Below, one piece after another: positions 52,849-61,892 of a stretch of DNA of 64,000 bases (position 1 is the stretch's first letter; the number at the start of each line of letters is the position of its first letter). The DNA comes from Actinorhabdospora filicis. Its GTDB lineage: Bacteria; Actinomycetota; Actinomycetes; Mycobacteriales; Micromonosporaceae. The notes under the pieces are model-generated. The model had not been told where the DNA came from. It worked only from the letters and a program-made list of their open reading frames with translations, and made no database searches. The translations under genes were made by a program, and so were the position numbers. The stretch spans positions 2,349,571 through 2,413,570 of the forward strand of contig NZ_BSTX01000001.1 of the NCBI RefSeq assembly GCF_030269765.1, written 5' to 3'.

Positions 52849-53130
52849 CTAGCCGGTCCGACGGCGCATTCCGCGTAGGACGAGCCGGACACCTAGTGCC
52901 GAGCAGGCAACGGGGAGGATGCCATCGGTTCCCGCCCGTCCTCTGCCATCGGCGGAGGCGAGAAAGCCCAGGATATGACCACCGCCGTGGGCACGGGCGT
53001 AATAGAGGTACGTCTCAGCCGGCACGATCGTGGCGGCCAGAAAGACCACACCAGCGGCAATGACGGCGGCACGGATCGCCAGCGAGGCCGCAGGCCTGGT
53101 GCTCGTGGGACTGCGGTGACATCGGGTCAC
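52849..53130 (-). CDS. Small membrane protein, hypothetical
   Basis: A 93-aa frame with two hydrophobic segments (LAIRAAVIAAGVVFLAATIV and ILPVACSALGVRLVLRGM) joined by a polar loop (YYARAHGGGHILGFLASADG). The GTG start falls inside the right copy of the tRNA-flank repeat, so the true start may be later. Between 52288 and 52848 the plus strand shows other coding-like fragments (NHAFHLIMDADRRLLTTNLA; PQIEKVILRNEETAAAIYWL) that I cannot assign; the area is gene debris. Confidence 0.35.
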   Translation of the reverse strand: MTRCHRSPTSTRPAASLAIRAAVIAAGVVFLAATIVPAETYLYYARAHGGGHILGFLASADGRGRAGTDGILPVACSALGVRLVLRGMRRRTG

Positions 53131-53227
53131 AGGCCACCCGAAGGTGGCCTGTGACCGCCCTGAAAGGCCTTAAAGCCGCGGTCTTCTGCTCCCGTGCTGC
53201 TCAATGGTCAAAGCCCGTGCTGGCCCC
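53112..53227 (+). repeat. tRNA-flank repeat, right copy
   Basis: Direct repeat of 30391-30506. The hairpin arms GGTCACAGGCCACC / GGTGGCCTGTGACC are identical (53125-53156) with a CGAA loop instead of CGCG; the tail keeps GTGCTGCTCAAT and GTCAAAGCCCGTGCTGG. The two copies bound the 22.7-kb region that holds the RiPP operon. Confidence 0.85.
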
Positions 53228-53893
53228 TCGGTCACGACTGGTTACAGGCGCCTTGAGTCGAGTGCCTCGGATGTCGGCGACGCGGCCACCATTCGGGACA
53301 CGACCTGCAACTGGACTGTCTGTGCCCGGCTTATGCCCGGGTTCGGGTCTGCGGCTGTGCCTGACGTGTGCCTGGTCTGGGGCGACATTTCCGTATTCCT
53401 TCGTTGCCCCGTGCGTCGAGCACCTCGCAGGCCGAGGGCCGTGACGACGCACATGACCACACCGTTCACCAGGGAGAACCGTCAGTGTGCCGACTCATGG
53501 TCGACGGCAAAGAACAGCCCGCCTTCACCCTGGCCGCTTCGGCCGCACGGCCCCTACGCGAGCACCGCTGCGGAAGCAGGGCGGTCACTCGGGCCCGCGC
53601 CCATCCCCGGTCACTCCGGCGACCTATCCGGCGAGCGCTTAACACCGAGCGGGGCACCGAGCGCCCCTCAGCTGGACCGTAACCGCAGCACACGCCCTTG
53701 ACGAGACAGACCATGAGGCGACCCCGACACACTCTCATCCGCCCGGCGACGATCCTGGAAGTCCTCGCCCGCGGCGTCGGCAACTTCGGTGAGGGGACTT
53801 TGCCGCGGGCCGGACCCGGTGCTTCGCCGTCGGTCCCGGGGTGGGTGGGCATGCGATCATGGCCGGCGGACGGCTAGCGGATGGAGGACGAGT
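53228..53893. other. About 670 bp without a supported gene
   Basis: Short frames on both strands lack ribosome sites and family motifs. Base composition is a little lower in GC than the flanks near 53380-53480. It may be decayed sequence at the island edge. Confidence 0.45.
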
Positions 53894-54505
53894 ATGCGGG
53901 ACGTACTGGCCGCGATCGCGGCTTCGCCGGTCGCCGATCGCCTGGTGCTGCGGGGCAGTGTGGCGATGCGGGATTGGTTCGGTGGGGTGGCAAGGGTGCC
54001 GGGCGATATCGATCTCATCGACACCGGCGAGGGCGGGCACGACGAGGTTGTGGCGGCCGTGGTGGCGGCTGTGGGGCCGGTGCGGGTCGAGGAGGAGCTG
54101 CTCGACTATGGGGAGGCCGTGGGGCGGCGGCTGGTCTTCGAGAGCGGGGTGCGGGTCGAGATCAGTTTCGGGGAGGGGATTCCCAGGCCGACCACGGAGA
54201 TCGAGGTCGGGGGTGTCCGGTTGCGGTGCGTGGACCGGGAGACGGCGCTGGTGTGGAAGATCCAGTGGCTCGCCGACGGGCCGGTGGGGCTGGCGAAGGA
54301 CCTGTACGACGCGGTGCTGCTGGCCGAGGCGGTGCCGCTGGACCGGGTGGCGCTCGACTGGGGCCGGAACGGGTACTTCGCCGACTGGAGCACCGTCAAT
54401 GTCTGGGACTGGGACATCGAGGGGTGGGCGGAGCTCGGGGTCGAAGGGGACGAGGACGACTGGCGCGATCGGCTCGTCGCCGCGCTGAAGGGGTCCGCGT
54501 CCTAG
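53894..54505 (+). CDS. AbiEii/AbiGii-like nucleotidyltransferase
   Basis: From ATG 53894 (GGAGG upstream) the protein is 203 aa. It has VLRGSVAMRDWFGGVARVPGDIDLID, the G-S...D-x-D nucleotidyltransferase signature, a third acidic residue region in VRVEISFGE, and LVWKIQWLADGPVGLAKDLYD, the conserved K and K-D of the family. Members act as toxin-like or abortive-infection enzymes, though this one has no visible antitoxin partner. Confidence 0.8.
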   Translation: MRDVLAAIAASPVADRLVLRGSVAMRDWFGGVARVPGDIDLIDTGEGGHDEVVAAVVAAVGPVRVEEELLDYGEAVGRRLVFESGVRVEISFGEGIPRPTTEIEVGGVRLRCVDRETALVWKIQWLADGPVGLAKDLYDAVLLAEAVPLDRVALDWGRNGYFADWSTVNVWDWDIEGWAELGVEGDEDDWRDRLVAALKGSAS

Positions 54506-54557
54506 TGGTGCGGAAAGGGGCCGCGCCAGATGGCACGGCCCCGGCCGGCGTGCGGTG

Positions 54558-55727
54558 TCACGGTTTGCAGAACACCGACTTCGCGAGGTCGCTCACGGCC
54601 TTGCCGCCCTCGGTGATGAAGTCGATCGGGGCGTCGCCCTCGGTGATCGAGGCCGAGAAGGACCGGCGGCCGTCGAGGGTGCTGTAGGTGACCGCCGCGT
54701 ATCCGTTGATGTTGACGAGGGTGCCGCAGCCCAGGCCCATGTCGTTGACGGACAGCCCGAGGCCGTAGCCGACGGGTGAGCGGGGATCGGGCCTGAGCAT
54801 CTCGTCCAATAGCGGCTGCGAGAAGAATTCGGCGTCCAGGAGTGCGGCGAGGAAGGCCGACAGGTCCTCGGTCGTGGAGATCATGTCGCCGCCGGTGGAC
54901 AGCCAGGTGGGGCTCTGGCGGCTGACGTCGGCGGTCTTCCACTGCTCGCCGTCCAGGTAGCGGTGGTAGCCGTGGGCGTGCGGGCCGGGGATGTCGGTGC
55001 GGCCGTCAGGGACGGAGGTGTCGCTCAGCCCGAGGGGCCGCAGGACCCGCTGGCGCATCGCGCGGGCGAAGGGGTCGCCGGTGACGTTCTCCACCAGCAG
55101 CCGCAGCAGGACGTAGTTGGTGTTGGAGTAGCTCCAGCCCTGGCCGGGCGCGAAGCGGGGTTCCTTCGACAGGGCCAGTGTGACCAGTTCGGCGGGCCGG
55201 TAGTCGTGGAAGCGGTTGTCGACCCATTCCTTGCCGCGCACCGGGATGCCGGGCGTGAAGGTGCCGTCGGGGTAGTACTCGCCGGTGAAGTTGAAGACGC
55301 CGCTGGTGTGCTGGAGCAGCATGCGGACGGTGATGCGCGGGTCCAGGTGCCATTCGGGCAGGTAGGTGCCGGCGGAGGTGTCGAGGCCGACGCGTCCCTC
55401 GTCGACCAGGCCCAGCACCAGCGCGGAGGTGAAGGCCTTGGTGGCGCTGCCGACGCGGAACAGCCCCTCGGTGGACGGGCGCGCCGGGGAGCCGAGGCGG
55501 CTCACGCCGGCGCTGCCGGTCCATTCGCCGCGCTCGTCGTAGACGCGCATCTGCACGCCCGCGAAGCCGCGGTCGACGACGGATTGGACGGTCTCGCGCA
55601 GGTCCGGGCGGGAGCGCCCGGCGTGCGCCGCCTCGGGTACGGCCGCCACGGCCAGCAGGGTCGTGGCCGCCAGGACGGTGGCCGCCGCGCGCCGCAACGT
55701 CGCGCGCGGCCGGGATGTGGTCCTCAT
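54558..55727 (-). CDS. Secreted beta-lactamase-fold serine hydrolase
   Basis: A 389-aa protein with a Sec signal peptide (AAATVLAATTLLAVAAVPEAAHA). The SxxK nucleophile is in RVGSATKAFTSAL and the YxN motif in GWSYSNTNYVLL. The third motif, usually H-x-G, reads GLGCGTLVNINGY. The overall form is that of D-Ala-D-Ala carboxypeptidase/esterase-like class C hydrolases. It may act on peptidoglycan or an ester; the second such gene follows upstream. Confidence 0.87.
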   Translation of the reverse strand: MRTTSRPRATLRRAAATVLAATTLLAVAAVPEAAHAGRSRPDLRETVQSVVDRGFAGVQMRVYDERGEWTGSAGVSRLGSPARPSTEGLFRVGSATKAFTSALVLGLVDEGRVGLDTSAGTYLPEWHLDPRITVRMLLQHTSGVFNFTGEYYPDGTFTPGIPVRGKEWVDNRFHDYRPAELVTLALSKEPRFAPGQGWSYSNTNYVLLRLLVENVTGDPFARAMRQRVLRPLGLSDTSVPDGRTDIPGPHAHGYHRYLDGEQWKTADVSRQSPTWLSTGGDMISTTEDLSAFLAALLDAEFFSQPLLDEMLRPDPRSPVGYGLGLSVNDMGLGCGTLVNINGYAAVTYSTLDGRRSFSASITEGDAPIDFITEGGKAVSDLAKSVFCKP

Positions 55728-55787
55728 GGTTCCTCGGTTTCCGGGCCGGGCGGGGGGATCCGCCCGGCGGGGTGGTGTTCGGCGGGT

Positions 55788-57128
55788 CTACTCGTCGATG
55801 GCCTGGTAGGCGGCGGTCCAGAAGTCGTGGATGGCGCGGGGCGCGTTCGGGACGCTCATGGCGACCTGGGTGAGCATGATCCCGAAGAAGCCCTTCTCGG
55901 GGTCGGCGTAGGCGGTGGTGCCGGTGCCGCCGTCCCAGCCGAACTGGCCGATGGAGGCGTAGTCGTCGCGGTGGACGCGGACGGCCATGCCCATGCCCCA
56001 GGCGCCCTGGCGGGAGAGCCCGAAGGCGACGGGGTTGTCGGCCTGGCGGTCCCATTCGGCGCGCTGGCCGGCGGTGAGGCGGTCGGTGGTCATCAGTTCC
56101 ACCGCGGCCTTCGACAGGATCCGCTTGGAGCCGTGGACGCCCTTGTTCAGCAGCATCCGGAAGTAGGCGTGGTAGTCGTCCACTGTGGAGGCCAGTCCGC
56201 CGCCCCCGCCCTGGAAGGCCGGGGGCTTGCTCCACTTCCCGCCGATCGCCTCGTCCCAGATGGTGAACTCGCCGGTCTGCGGGTTCGGCGCGTAGCTGGG
56301 CGGCAGGCGGTCGATCTTGGCGGCGGGGACGTGGAAGCCGGTGTCCTTCATGCCGAGCGGCTCGAAGATCCGCTCGCGCAGGAAGTCCTCAAAGGACTTC
56401 CCGGAGACCCGGGCCACCAGCACGCCGAGCACGTCCAGGCTCACGTTGTACGCCCAGGACTCGCCCGGCTGGGTGGCCAGCGGAAGCGTGCCCAGCCGCC
56501 GCATCCACTCGTCGGGCGCGTGGACGGGGTTCATCCCCTCGGGGTAGATCGCGGCCATGACGGCGGCGTGGATGGGGGTGCCCGCCATCGTCGCGTCCAG
56601 GCCCAGGCCGAAGGTGGAGGTCAGGATGTCGCGGACGGTGATCGGCCGCCGGGCCGGGACGGTGTCCCCGATCGGGCCGTCGGGCTTCTTCAGCACCACC
56701 CGGTTGGCCAGCTCGGGCAGCCAGATCTCCACCGGGTCGCTCAGCCGCATCCGGCAGTCGTCGAGCAGGGCCAGCGCCGCCGACATCACCACCGGCTTGG
56801 AGGTGGAGGCCATCCGGAAGATGGTGTCGCGCCGCATCGGCGCGCCGCCCTCGTGGCGCATCGTGCCCAGGGCCTCGACGTAGGTCTCGCGGCCGCGGCC
56901 GATCAGCGCGACCAGGCCGGGGATCTGCTTGGACTCCACGTGCCGCGCCAGCACCTCGCGCAGGCGCCGCCGGGCGTCCTTGGAGAGGCCGTCGCCGCTG
57001 CTCGTGGTGTCGTAGCGGGGGACGGGGTTCGCCCCCGCCGGCGCCGGGGCGGCCAGGACGCCACCGGCGGCCGCGGCTCCCAGCAACCCCAGGGCGGCCC
57101 GGCGGGTCGGGCCGGTGTTCTTCGCCAT
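55788..57128 (-). CDS. Tat-exported beta-lactamase-fold serine hydrolase
   Basis: From ATG 57128 (AGGAG upstream) 446 aa with a twin-Arg signal (PTRRAALGLLGAAAAGGVLA). SxxK is in RMASTSKPVVMSA, YxN in SWAYNVSLDVLG, and the third motif in GWDGGTGTTAYADP (G-G-T-G). The enzyme is of the EstB/LovD-like class C family (esterase or transacylase). It is next to, and codirectional with, the related gene at 54558; 60 bp separate them, so they probably form one unit. Confidence 0.88.
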   Translation of the reverse strand: MAKNTGPTRRAALGLLGAAAAGGVLAAPAPAGANPVPRYDTTSSGDGLSKDARRRLREVLARHVESKQIPGLVALIGRGRETYVEALGTMRHEGGAPMRRDTIFRMASTSKPVVMSAALALLDDCRMRLSDPVEIWLPELANRVVLKKPDGPIGDTVPARRPITVRDILTSTFGLGLDATMAGTPIHAAVMAAIYPEGMNPVHAPDEWMRRLGTLPLATQPGESWAYNVSLDVLGVLVARVSGKSFEDFLRERIFEPLGMKDTGFHVPAAKIDRLPPSYAPNPQTGEFTIWDEAIGGKWSKPPAFQGGGGGLASTVDDYHAYFRMLLNKGVHGSKRILSKAAVELMTTDRLTAGQRAEWDRQADNPVAFGLSRQGAWGMGMAVRVHRDDYASIGQFGWDGGTGTTAYADPEKGFFGIMLTQVAMSVPNAPRAIHDFWTAAYQAIDE

Positions 57129-57434
57129 CGCGGAACTCCTGTCTGAATTGGACTGTCTCAAGTGGGCGGATGGGCGCCGGTCCCGGACACGCCGAGGGCA
57201 CCCGCGAGCCGGTGCGGCTGCGGGTGTCGGTTCGGGGGAATCGGGAGCGGTGGGCGCTCACCGTCGCTTCCGAGCATCGCAAGCCCTTCACGGGCCGAAC
57301 AACGAGCGATGCGGCAACGATCGTTAACCCCAGGCTTCACGAACGCGCCGGGAGCGCCGTTCGCCCTGGTGGAGCGCTGATCCCGGGCGGACGCCCGATG
57401 CCCCGGAACCGTCCACAGTGAGCGGGCACACGCT
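57129..57434. other. About 300 bp without a gene
   Basis: Only short Arg/Gly-rich frames are seen. It holds the promoter of the upstream hydrolase gene and the end of the LysR transcript. Confidence 0.4.
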
Positions 57435-58352
57435 TCACAGCCGCCCGGCGAACCCGGTCAGGTAGCCCCAGCGCACGTCCAGCACGGTCTTGACGAAGGC
57501 GCGCGTGCGGGCCGTCTCGCGGGCGGTCGGCCACAGCAGGCCGTAGTCGATGGCGGGGGCGTCGGTGAAGGGGACGAACACGATGTCGGAACGGCCGTGG
57601 TGGTGGACGGCGCGGGCGGCGGCGAAGGTGACGCCCCGGCCGGTGGCGACGTAGGAGAGCACCTGGTTCCAGTAGACCGCGCCGGGCCCGCGCGGGATCG
57701 GCTTCCCGCCGGGCGTCCGGCGCGGGTAGTGGTAGTCGAGCGAGTAGCCCGGGGTGGCCCCGGCGAGGGTCACGAGGGGGACCTCGGCGAGGTCCTCCAG
57801 CGAGACCGACGCCCGCTCGGCCAGCGGATGCGTGCGCGGCACCACCAGCGCGCGGGGCTCGGAGAAGACCACCGGGCCGCGGGTGATGTCGGCCTCGTCC
57901 ACCGGGAAGTGCCCGATCTGGACGTCCAGGTCCCCGGCGCGCAGCCCGCCGAACGGGTCGCCCGGCTGAACCTCCTGGACGTACACCGCGCAATCGGGGT
58001 GGCGGGCGTGGAAGGCGCCGGCGGCCCGCGTCAGCAGCTCGCCCGCCCACGGGGTCGAGTAACCGACCCCCAGGGTGCCGGTGATCCCGCGCGCCGCCTC
58101 GGCCGCGTCGCGGATCGCGTTGGCCAGCTCCGCCACGATCGGGCCGAGGCCGTCGGCGAGCTGGCGGCCCAGCGGGGTCAGCCGGACCTGGCGGCTGGTG
58201 CGCTCGAAGAGCGGCGCGCCGATCCGGCGCTCCAGCTTCTTGATGGTCTGGCTGACCCGGCTGGTGGTGAGCCGCAGCCGGGCGGCGGTCCGCCCGAAGT
58301 GCAGGTCCCCGGCCAGCATCAGGAACGTCTCGATCTCGTGTCTCTCCCACAT
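57435..58352 (-). CDS. LysR-family regulator
   Basis: From ATG 58352 (GGAGGAG upstream) 305 aa: HTH at ~2-60 (IETFLMLAGDLHFGRTAARLRLTTSRVSQTIKKLERRIGAPLFERTSR) and the substrate-binding domain beyond (GTLGVGYSTPWAGELLTRAAGAFHARHPDC, DLDVQIGHFPVDE). It is divergent from a DHFR-like gene, its likely target. Confidence 0.92.
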   Translation of the reverse strand: MWERHEIETFLMLAGDLHFGRTAARLRLTTSRVSQTIKKLERRIGAPLFERTSRQVRLTPLGRQLADGLGPIVAELANAIRDAAEAARGITGTLGVGYSTPWAGELLTRAAGAFHARHPDCAVYVQEVQPGDPFGGLRAGDLDVQIGHFPVDEADITRGPVVFSEPRALVVPRTHPLAERASVSLEDLAEVPLVTLAGATPGYSLDYHYPRRTPGGKPIPRGPGAVYWNQVLSYVATGRGVTFAAARAVHHHGRSDIVFVPFTDAPAIDYGLLWPTARETARTRAFVKTVLDVRWGYLTGFAGRL

Positions 58353-58382
58353 GGGTCTCCTCCGTCGTTGAATCTGGGTGAA

Positions 58383-58399
58383 CGACCGTGGCGCGGTCG
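58383..58399. promoter_or_regulatory. Short palindrome in the LysR/DHFR-like gap
   Basis: CGACCG-TGGCG-CGGTCG (6-bp arms) lies between the divergent starts; a candidate LysR site although it lacks the strict T-N11-A form. Confidence 0.4.
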
Positions 58400-58465
58400 G
58401 ATCTTGATGGCCGTCCCCCGGTGAACGAGGGTGGAGACACCTACGACCACTGAGGATGGATGGAC

Positions 58466-59023
58466 ATGGGCACTGAGGAAACGGGCACGCGGCGGATCGT
58501 CGCCGGTCTGTACATGTCACTGGACGGCGTCGTCGAATCCCCGCAGGACTGGCACTTCGACTACCTCAGCGACGAGATGGAGGCGGTGGTCGGCGAGCTG
58601 GTGGCCGGGTCGGACACGCTGCTGCTGGGCCGCAAGACCTACCAGGAGTTCGCCGCGGTCTGGCCGCACCAGACGGGCGAGCTGGCCGATGGCCTCAACG
58701 GGATGCCGAAGCTGGTGGCGTCGACCACTTTGGACAGTGTCGAGTGGAGCAACTCGGAGCTGCTCGGGGACGACGTCGTCGCCGCGCTGACCGCGCTGAA
58801 GAAGCGGCCGGGCCGCGACATCAACCTGACCGGGAGCATCACGCTGACCCGCGAGCTGCTGCGCGCGGGACTCGTCGACGAGCTGAACCTGCTGGTCCAC
58901 CCGGTCGTGCTGGGTTCCGGGGCGCGCTTGTTCACCGAGGAGACGGGCAAGCTTCCGCTCGCGCTGGTGCACTCGGCCACCTTCGCCAGCGGCGTGGTCC
59001 ACCTGCGGTACCGCCCGGTCTGA
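58466..59023 (+). CDS. DHFR-like (RibD C-terminal domain) protein
   Basis: A 185-aa protein with the RibD_C/dihydrofolate-reductase-like fold: YMSLDGVVESPQDWHFDY at the start, DTLLLGRKTYQEF (NADPH site), INLTGSITLTRELLRAGLVDEL and HPVVLGSGARLF. Such proteins are usually NADPH reductases of unknown substrate. ATG 58466 is preferred to 58460 for its spacing from GAGG. The 59024-59303 gap after it holds no gene. Confidence 0.9.
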   Translation: MGTEETGTRRIVAGLYMSLDGVVESPQDWHFDYLSDEMEAVVGELVAGSDTLLLGRKTYQEFAAVWPHQTGELADGLNGMPKLVASTTLDSVEWSNSELLGDDVVAALTALKKRPGRDINLTGSITLTRELLRAGLVDELNLLVHPVVLGSGARLFTEETGKLPLALVHSATFASGVVHLRYRPV

Positions 59024-59303
59024 TCCAGCCGGCGGTACGAGGTCACCGGAGGGTTCCCGCCGGTGACCGTTTCGGGCGCGTGGCCCCCGCCGCGCGCCCG
59101 AAGCGCTGTTCGCGATCATCACAGATACCAAGTTAGCCGACTCACTCAGTATCGCCGGGCAGGCGGGAGGCGATGAGCGGCGAGGAGGTCCCGGGGTTGG
59201 TCATGGGCGCAACTATGACCACACGCCCTGTCACCGCCCTGTCCCGCCGCTGACACCGACGGCCGCGCCCCGAAGGGCGCGGCCGTGGGCGACGGTCGTC
59301 CGG

Positions 59304-59777
59304 CTAGGACGCGCGGATCACGCAGGACGCGGCGGCGCGGGCGCAGGTGGTGTAGCCCGAGCCCTTGTGCGTGTCGTCCCAGACGTAGATCATCACGTCC
59401 CGCAGACCACCGGGGACATCGCTGCCGTCCAGGACGACATCGCCGATCGTGTACCACTTCCCGCTGGTGCGGTTGCCGCACAGACCGGTGTACTCGCGCT
59501 GGTCCTTGATGTAGCCCGCCGAGTCCATGCCGCTCAGCTCCAGGCTCCCGCACTCGCCGGCGTGGACCCAGAATTTCACCGAGGTCAGCGCCACCGAGCG
59601 GTTGTACCAGGTGATGCCGCCGACCGCCTGGTCGGCGACCGCGCCCGCCCCGTTGGCATGGATCGTCAGGGCCTTGAAACTGCCCGGCGACGCGTTCGCC
59701 GCCGAGCCCGTGCCCAGCAGGGCCGCCACGACCAGTCCGATCGCGGCCGTCACCTGAAGCACCCGTCGTCTCAGCAT
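59304..59777 (-). CDS. Small secreted protein
   Basis: From ATG 59777 (GTGAGGAG upstream) 157 aa with a Sec signal (LQVTAAIGLVVAALLGTGSAANA). The mature ~130-residue domain is beta-rich with four Cys (GECGSLEL, TGLCGNRTSG, YTTCARAAASCV), probably two disulfides. I do not recognise a family; it may be an extracellular binding or inhibitor protein. Confidence 0.75.
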   Translation of the reverse strand: MLRRRVLQVTAAIGLVVAALLGTGSAANASPGSFKALTIHANGAGAVADQAVGGITWYNRSVALTSVKFWVHAGECGSLELSGMDSAGYIKDQREYTGLCGNRTSGKWYTIGDVVLDGSDVPGGLRDVMIYVWDDTHKGSGYTTCARAAASCVIRAS

Positions 59778-59908
59778 CCTCGACTCCTCACCTCGCGGCG
59801 CGGCCCGCGGCCGCGCCATCGTCTCCGGACGCTAGATCGGCCGGGCTTCACCCCGGCTTCAACGGCGCGCGACCCGCCGGGCCACGCGGTGACCCGGCGG
59901 TGCGGTGC

Positions 59909-60790
59909 TCAGTGCGCGGGGCCGCCGACCATGGCCGGACGCTGCGGCAGCAGCTGGGATTCGAGGTTGCCGCGGATGGTGTCCAGGTCGCCCTGGATCT
60001 TCTCCTTCCACTTGTCCTCGCGCTCCTTGTGGGCCTTCAGCGACTCGCCGAGCTTCTTGACGATGTTGGCGGTGACCGTCGCCGGGTGGGAGCCGGTGAT
60101 CAGCGGCGGGTTGTTCTTGGCGTCCTCGATGACGTTGCCGAAGAAGCCGCTGACGGCCGAGGTCGAGCCCAGCCACAGCGCGATCGTCGCGCCGCCGGTG
60201 GCCGCGCCCGCCACCGCCGCGCCGACACCGGTGACCATGTTGATGATGTTCAGCAGCAGCTTCACGCCGCTGGGGCCGTAGGTCCCGCCGCCCTCACCGG
60301 CCGCCTTGTAGGCCTCCTGCCCGGACTTGGCGATGGCCAGCCCGGCGCCCAGGACGGCGTTGCTCAGGTTCATCACGCCCGCGTAGGCGTCCACCACCGC
60401 GTTGGCGACCTTGCGCTGGTTGCCCACCGCGGTCTTGAACTGGCCGATGAACTTGACGTGGAAGTTGTTCGCCGCCGAGCCGCGCCAGTCGCCCACGACC
60501 TCGCCGACGGCCAGCGCCGCCGAGGCGAAGTCGTCGTCGTCCAGGCGCTTCTTGAGGGCGTTCATGCCGTCGTAGGTCGGCTGGACGTAGTCGGCGCCGA
60601 TGATGCTCAGCATCGGCTCGAACGCGGCGTCGATGTTCTGGATGTCGATCTGGATGGAGCGGGCCAGCACGTCCGGCGGGGGCGTGACGGCGCCCCGGAT
60701 CCGTTCGGTGACCGCGATGTAGGAGTCGTGGCAGGCCTGGCGGAGCTTGACGTACTCGGCGTAGACCTGGTCGAGGGTCACATGTCCCAT
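59909..60790 (-). CDS. WXG100/LXG-like protein of an ESX-type trio
   Basis: A 293-aa helical protein starting at ATG 60790. It carries the WxG turn in GEVVGDWRGSAANNFHVKF, followed by a Gly/Ala-rich hydrophobic stretch (MVTGVGAAVAGAATGGATIALWL) and a charged C-terminal coiled coil. This is typical of proteins exported by or linked to type VII secretion. It forms an operon with the two genes upstream (60792, 61121). No EccC/EccD machinery is in the window. Confidence 0.7.
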   Translation of the reverse strand: MGHVTLDQVYAEYVKLRQACHDSYIAVTERIRGAVTPPPDVLARSIQIDIQNIDAAFEPMLSIIGADYVQPTYDGMNALKKRLDDDDFASAALAVGEVVGDWRGSAANNFHVKFIGQFKTAVGNQRKVANAVVDAYAGVMNLSNAVLGAGLAIAKSGQEAYKAAGEGGGTYGPSGVKLLLNIINMVTGVGAAVAGAATGGATIALWLGSTSAVSGFFGNVIEDAKNNPPLITGSHPATVTANIVKKLGESLKAHKEREDKWKEKIQGDLDTIRGNLESQLLPQRPAMVGGPAH

Positions 60791-60791
60791 G

Positions 60792-61121
60792 TCAGAGCGT
60801 CTTCAGTTTCGGGTTGACCGGGGTCTGCGGCTCGATTCCGGGGCCCTTGGGCATCTTGTCATTGTTCAGGTTGTCGGTGAGCTCGTAGCCATTGGCGATC
60901 TTGCACACCGCGACGGCCGAATCGTAGAGCCGGTCGGCGGTCTCGGCGAAGACCTCGTAGGCGGCCCGGGCCAATTCGGCCGCGAGCGCCCCGGCCGGTC
61001 CGACCTCGCCGACATTCGCCACGTATTTGGTCAGCGCGCCCCAGTTTCCCGCCGCCTCGGGCAGCATCTCGTATCCGACCCTGCGCAGTTCGTACACCGG
61101 GGCGACCAGTTCACCGGACAT
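60792..61121 (-). CDS. EspC-like small ESX-associated protein
   Basis: A 109-aa helical protein ending one base before the WXG-like gene. It begins MSGELVAPVYELRRVGYEML and has ARAAYEVFAETADRLYDSAV, consistent with the ESX-1 EspC/DUF2580 group of small secreted helical proteins. Its start overlaps the YbaB-like stop by one base (TGATG). Confidence 0.6.
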   Translation of the reverse strand: MSGELVAPVYELRRVGYEMLPEAAGNWGALTKYVANVGEVGPAGALAAELARAAYEVFAETADRLYDSAVAVCKIANGYELTDNLNNDKMPKGPGIEPQTPVNPKLKTL

Positions 61122-61681
61122 CAGTTCTCCTCACGCAAATGATTGACATCGGCCACCTCGAACTTGCGGCCGTATTCCTCATCGGCCCCCTGGACGGCGG
61201 CGTTGATCTCGGCGATCAGGTCCTCGTCGCCGTCGGTGCCGCGCCGCAGCGCTCCCCGCCGGATCTCCACGGCGACACCGGTACTGCCCTCGCGGCGGAC
61301 CCGGACCAGCCCGCGCGGGGAGACCGACTCGACCGCCAGACCCCCGATGGCCTTGCTGAAGGCGGCGAACCGCGGATCGCGCTCCGGCGGCCGCGACGGG
61401 TCGGGGACCGGACGTCCGCGCGCCTGCGCCAGCAGCATCGGCATCGCGCGCTGATAGCCGTGCTGCGCGGCCTCCAGCGCCGCCGAGATCTGCTTGCCGA
61501 GCGAATCCTCGGTGTGCCCGGCGCTGCCGGTGGACGCCAGTTCGACGCTCGTCCCACCGAATCCGAACACGACGCGGACACTGCGATCGGGCGATTGCGC
61601 GCGGATTCTCATGCCGCGCAACTTCTCCAGGAACTCCTCACCCGTTAAACCGGGGTGTTCCCCTTCGGACGGTGCGGTCAT
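61121..61681 (-). CDS. YbaB/EbfC-like protein
   Basis: A 186-aa protein: FLEKLRGMRIRAQSPDRSVRVVFGFGGTSVEL matches the YbaB DNA-binding fold as it occurs next to WXG-type genes, where it may serve as a chaperone-like partner. The C-terminal half (VSPRGLVRVRREGSTGVAVEI) looks like a second, similar fold. It is the first gene of the trio. Confidence 0.65.
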   Translation of the reverse strand: MTAPSEGEHPGLTGEEFLEKLRGMRIRAQSPDRSVRVVFGFGGTSVELASTGSAGHTEDSLGKQISAALEAAQHGYQRAMPMLLAQARGRPVPDPSRPPERDPRFAAFSKAIGGLAVESVSPRGLVRVRREGSTGVAVEIRRGALRRGTDGDEDLIAEINAAVQGADEEYGRKFEVADVNHLREEN

Positions 61682-61892
61682 CGCTCATCCCCATTTCCGG
61701 TGTCCTTCCTGCGCGGGAGGCTATGGACGCGCGGCAAGGTCGCGGCTAGGCGTGAGCGAGGTGCGGGCGAACCGAATCGGCGCGCCATTCGTCCTCAATG
61801 GACCGCGAGTGGCGCCCACCGCGCCGTCGCGGGCGGTGGTAATTTCACCGCCGCGTGATCATCCGCCCGCACACACCACCGGGAGCACCGTC

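Noticed and set aside
30361..53227. An integrative element with its own integrase
   Set aside because: No integrase, excisionase, relaxase or transposase could be read between the repeats, so only an island remnant can be claimed.
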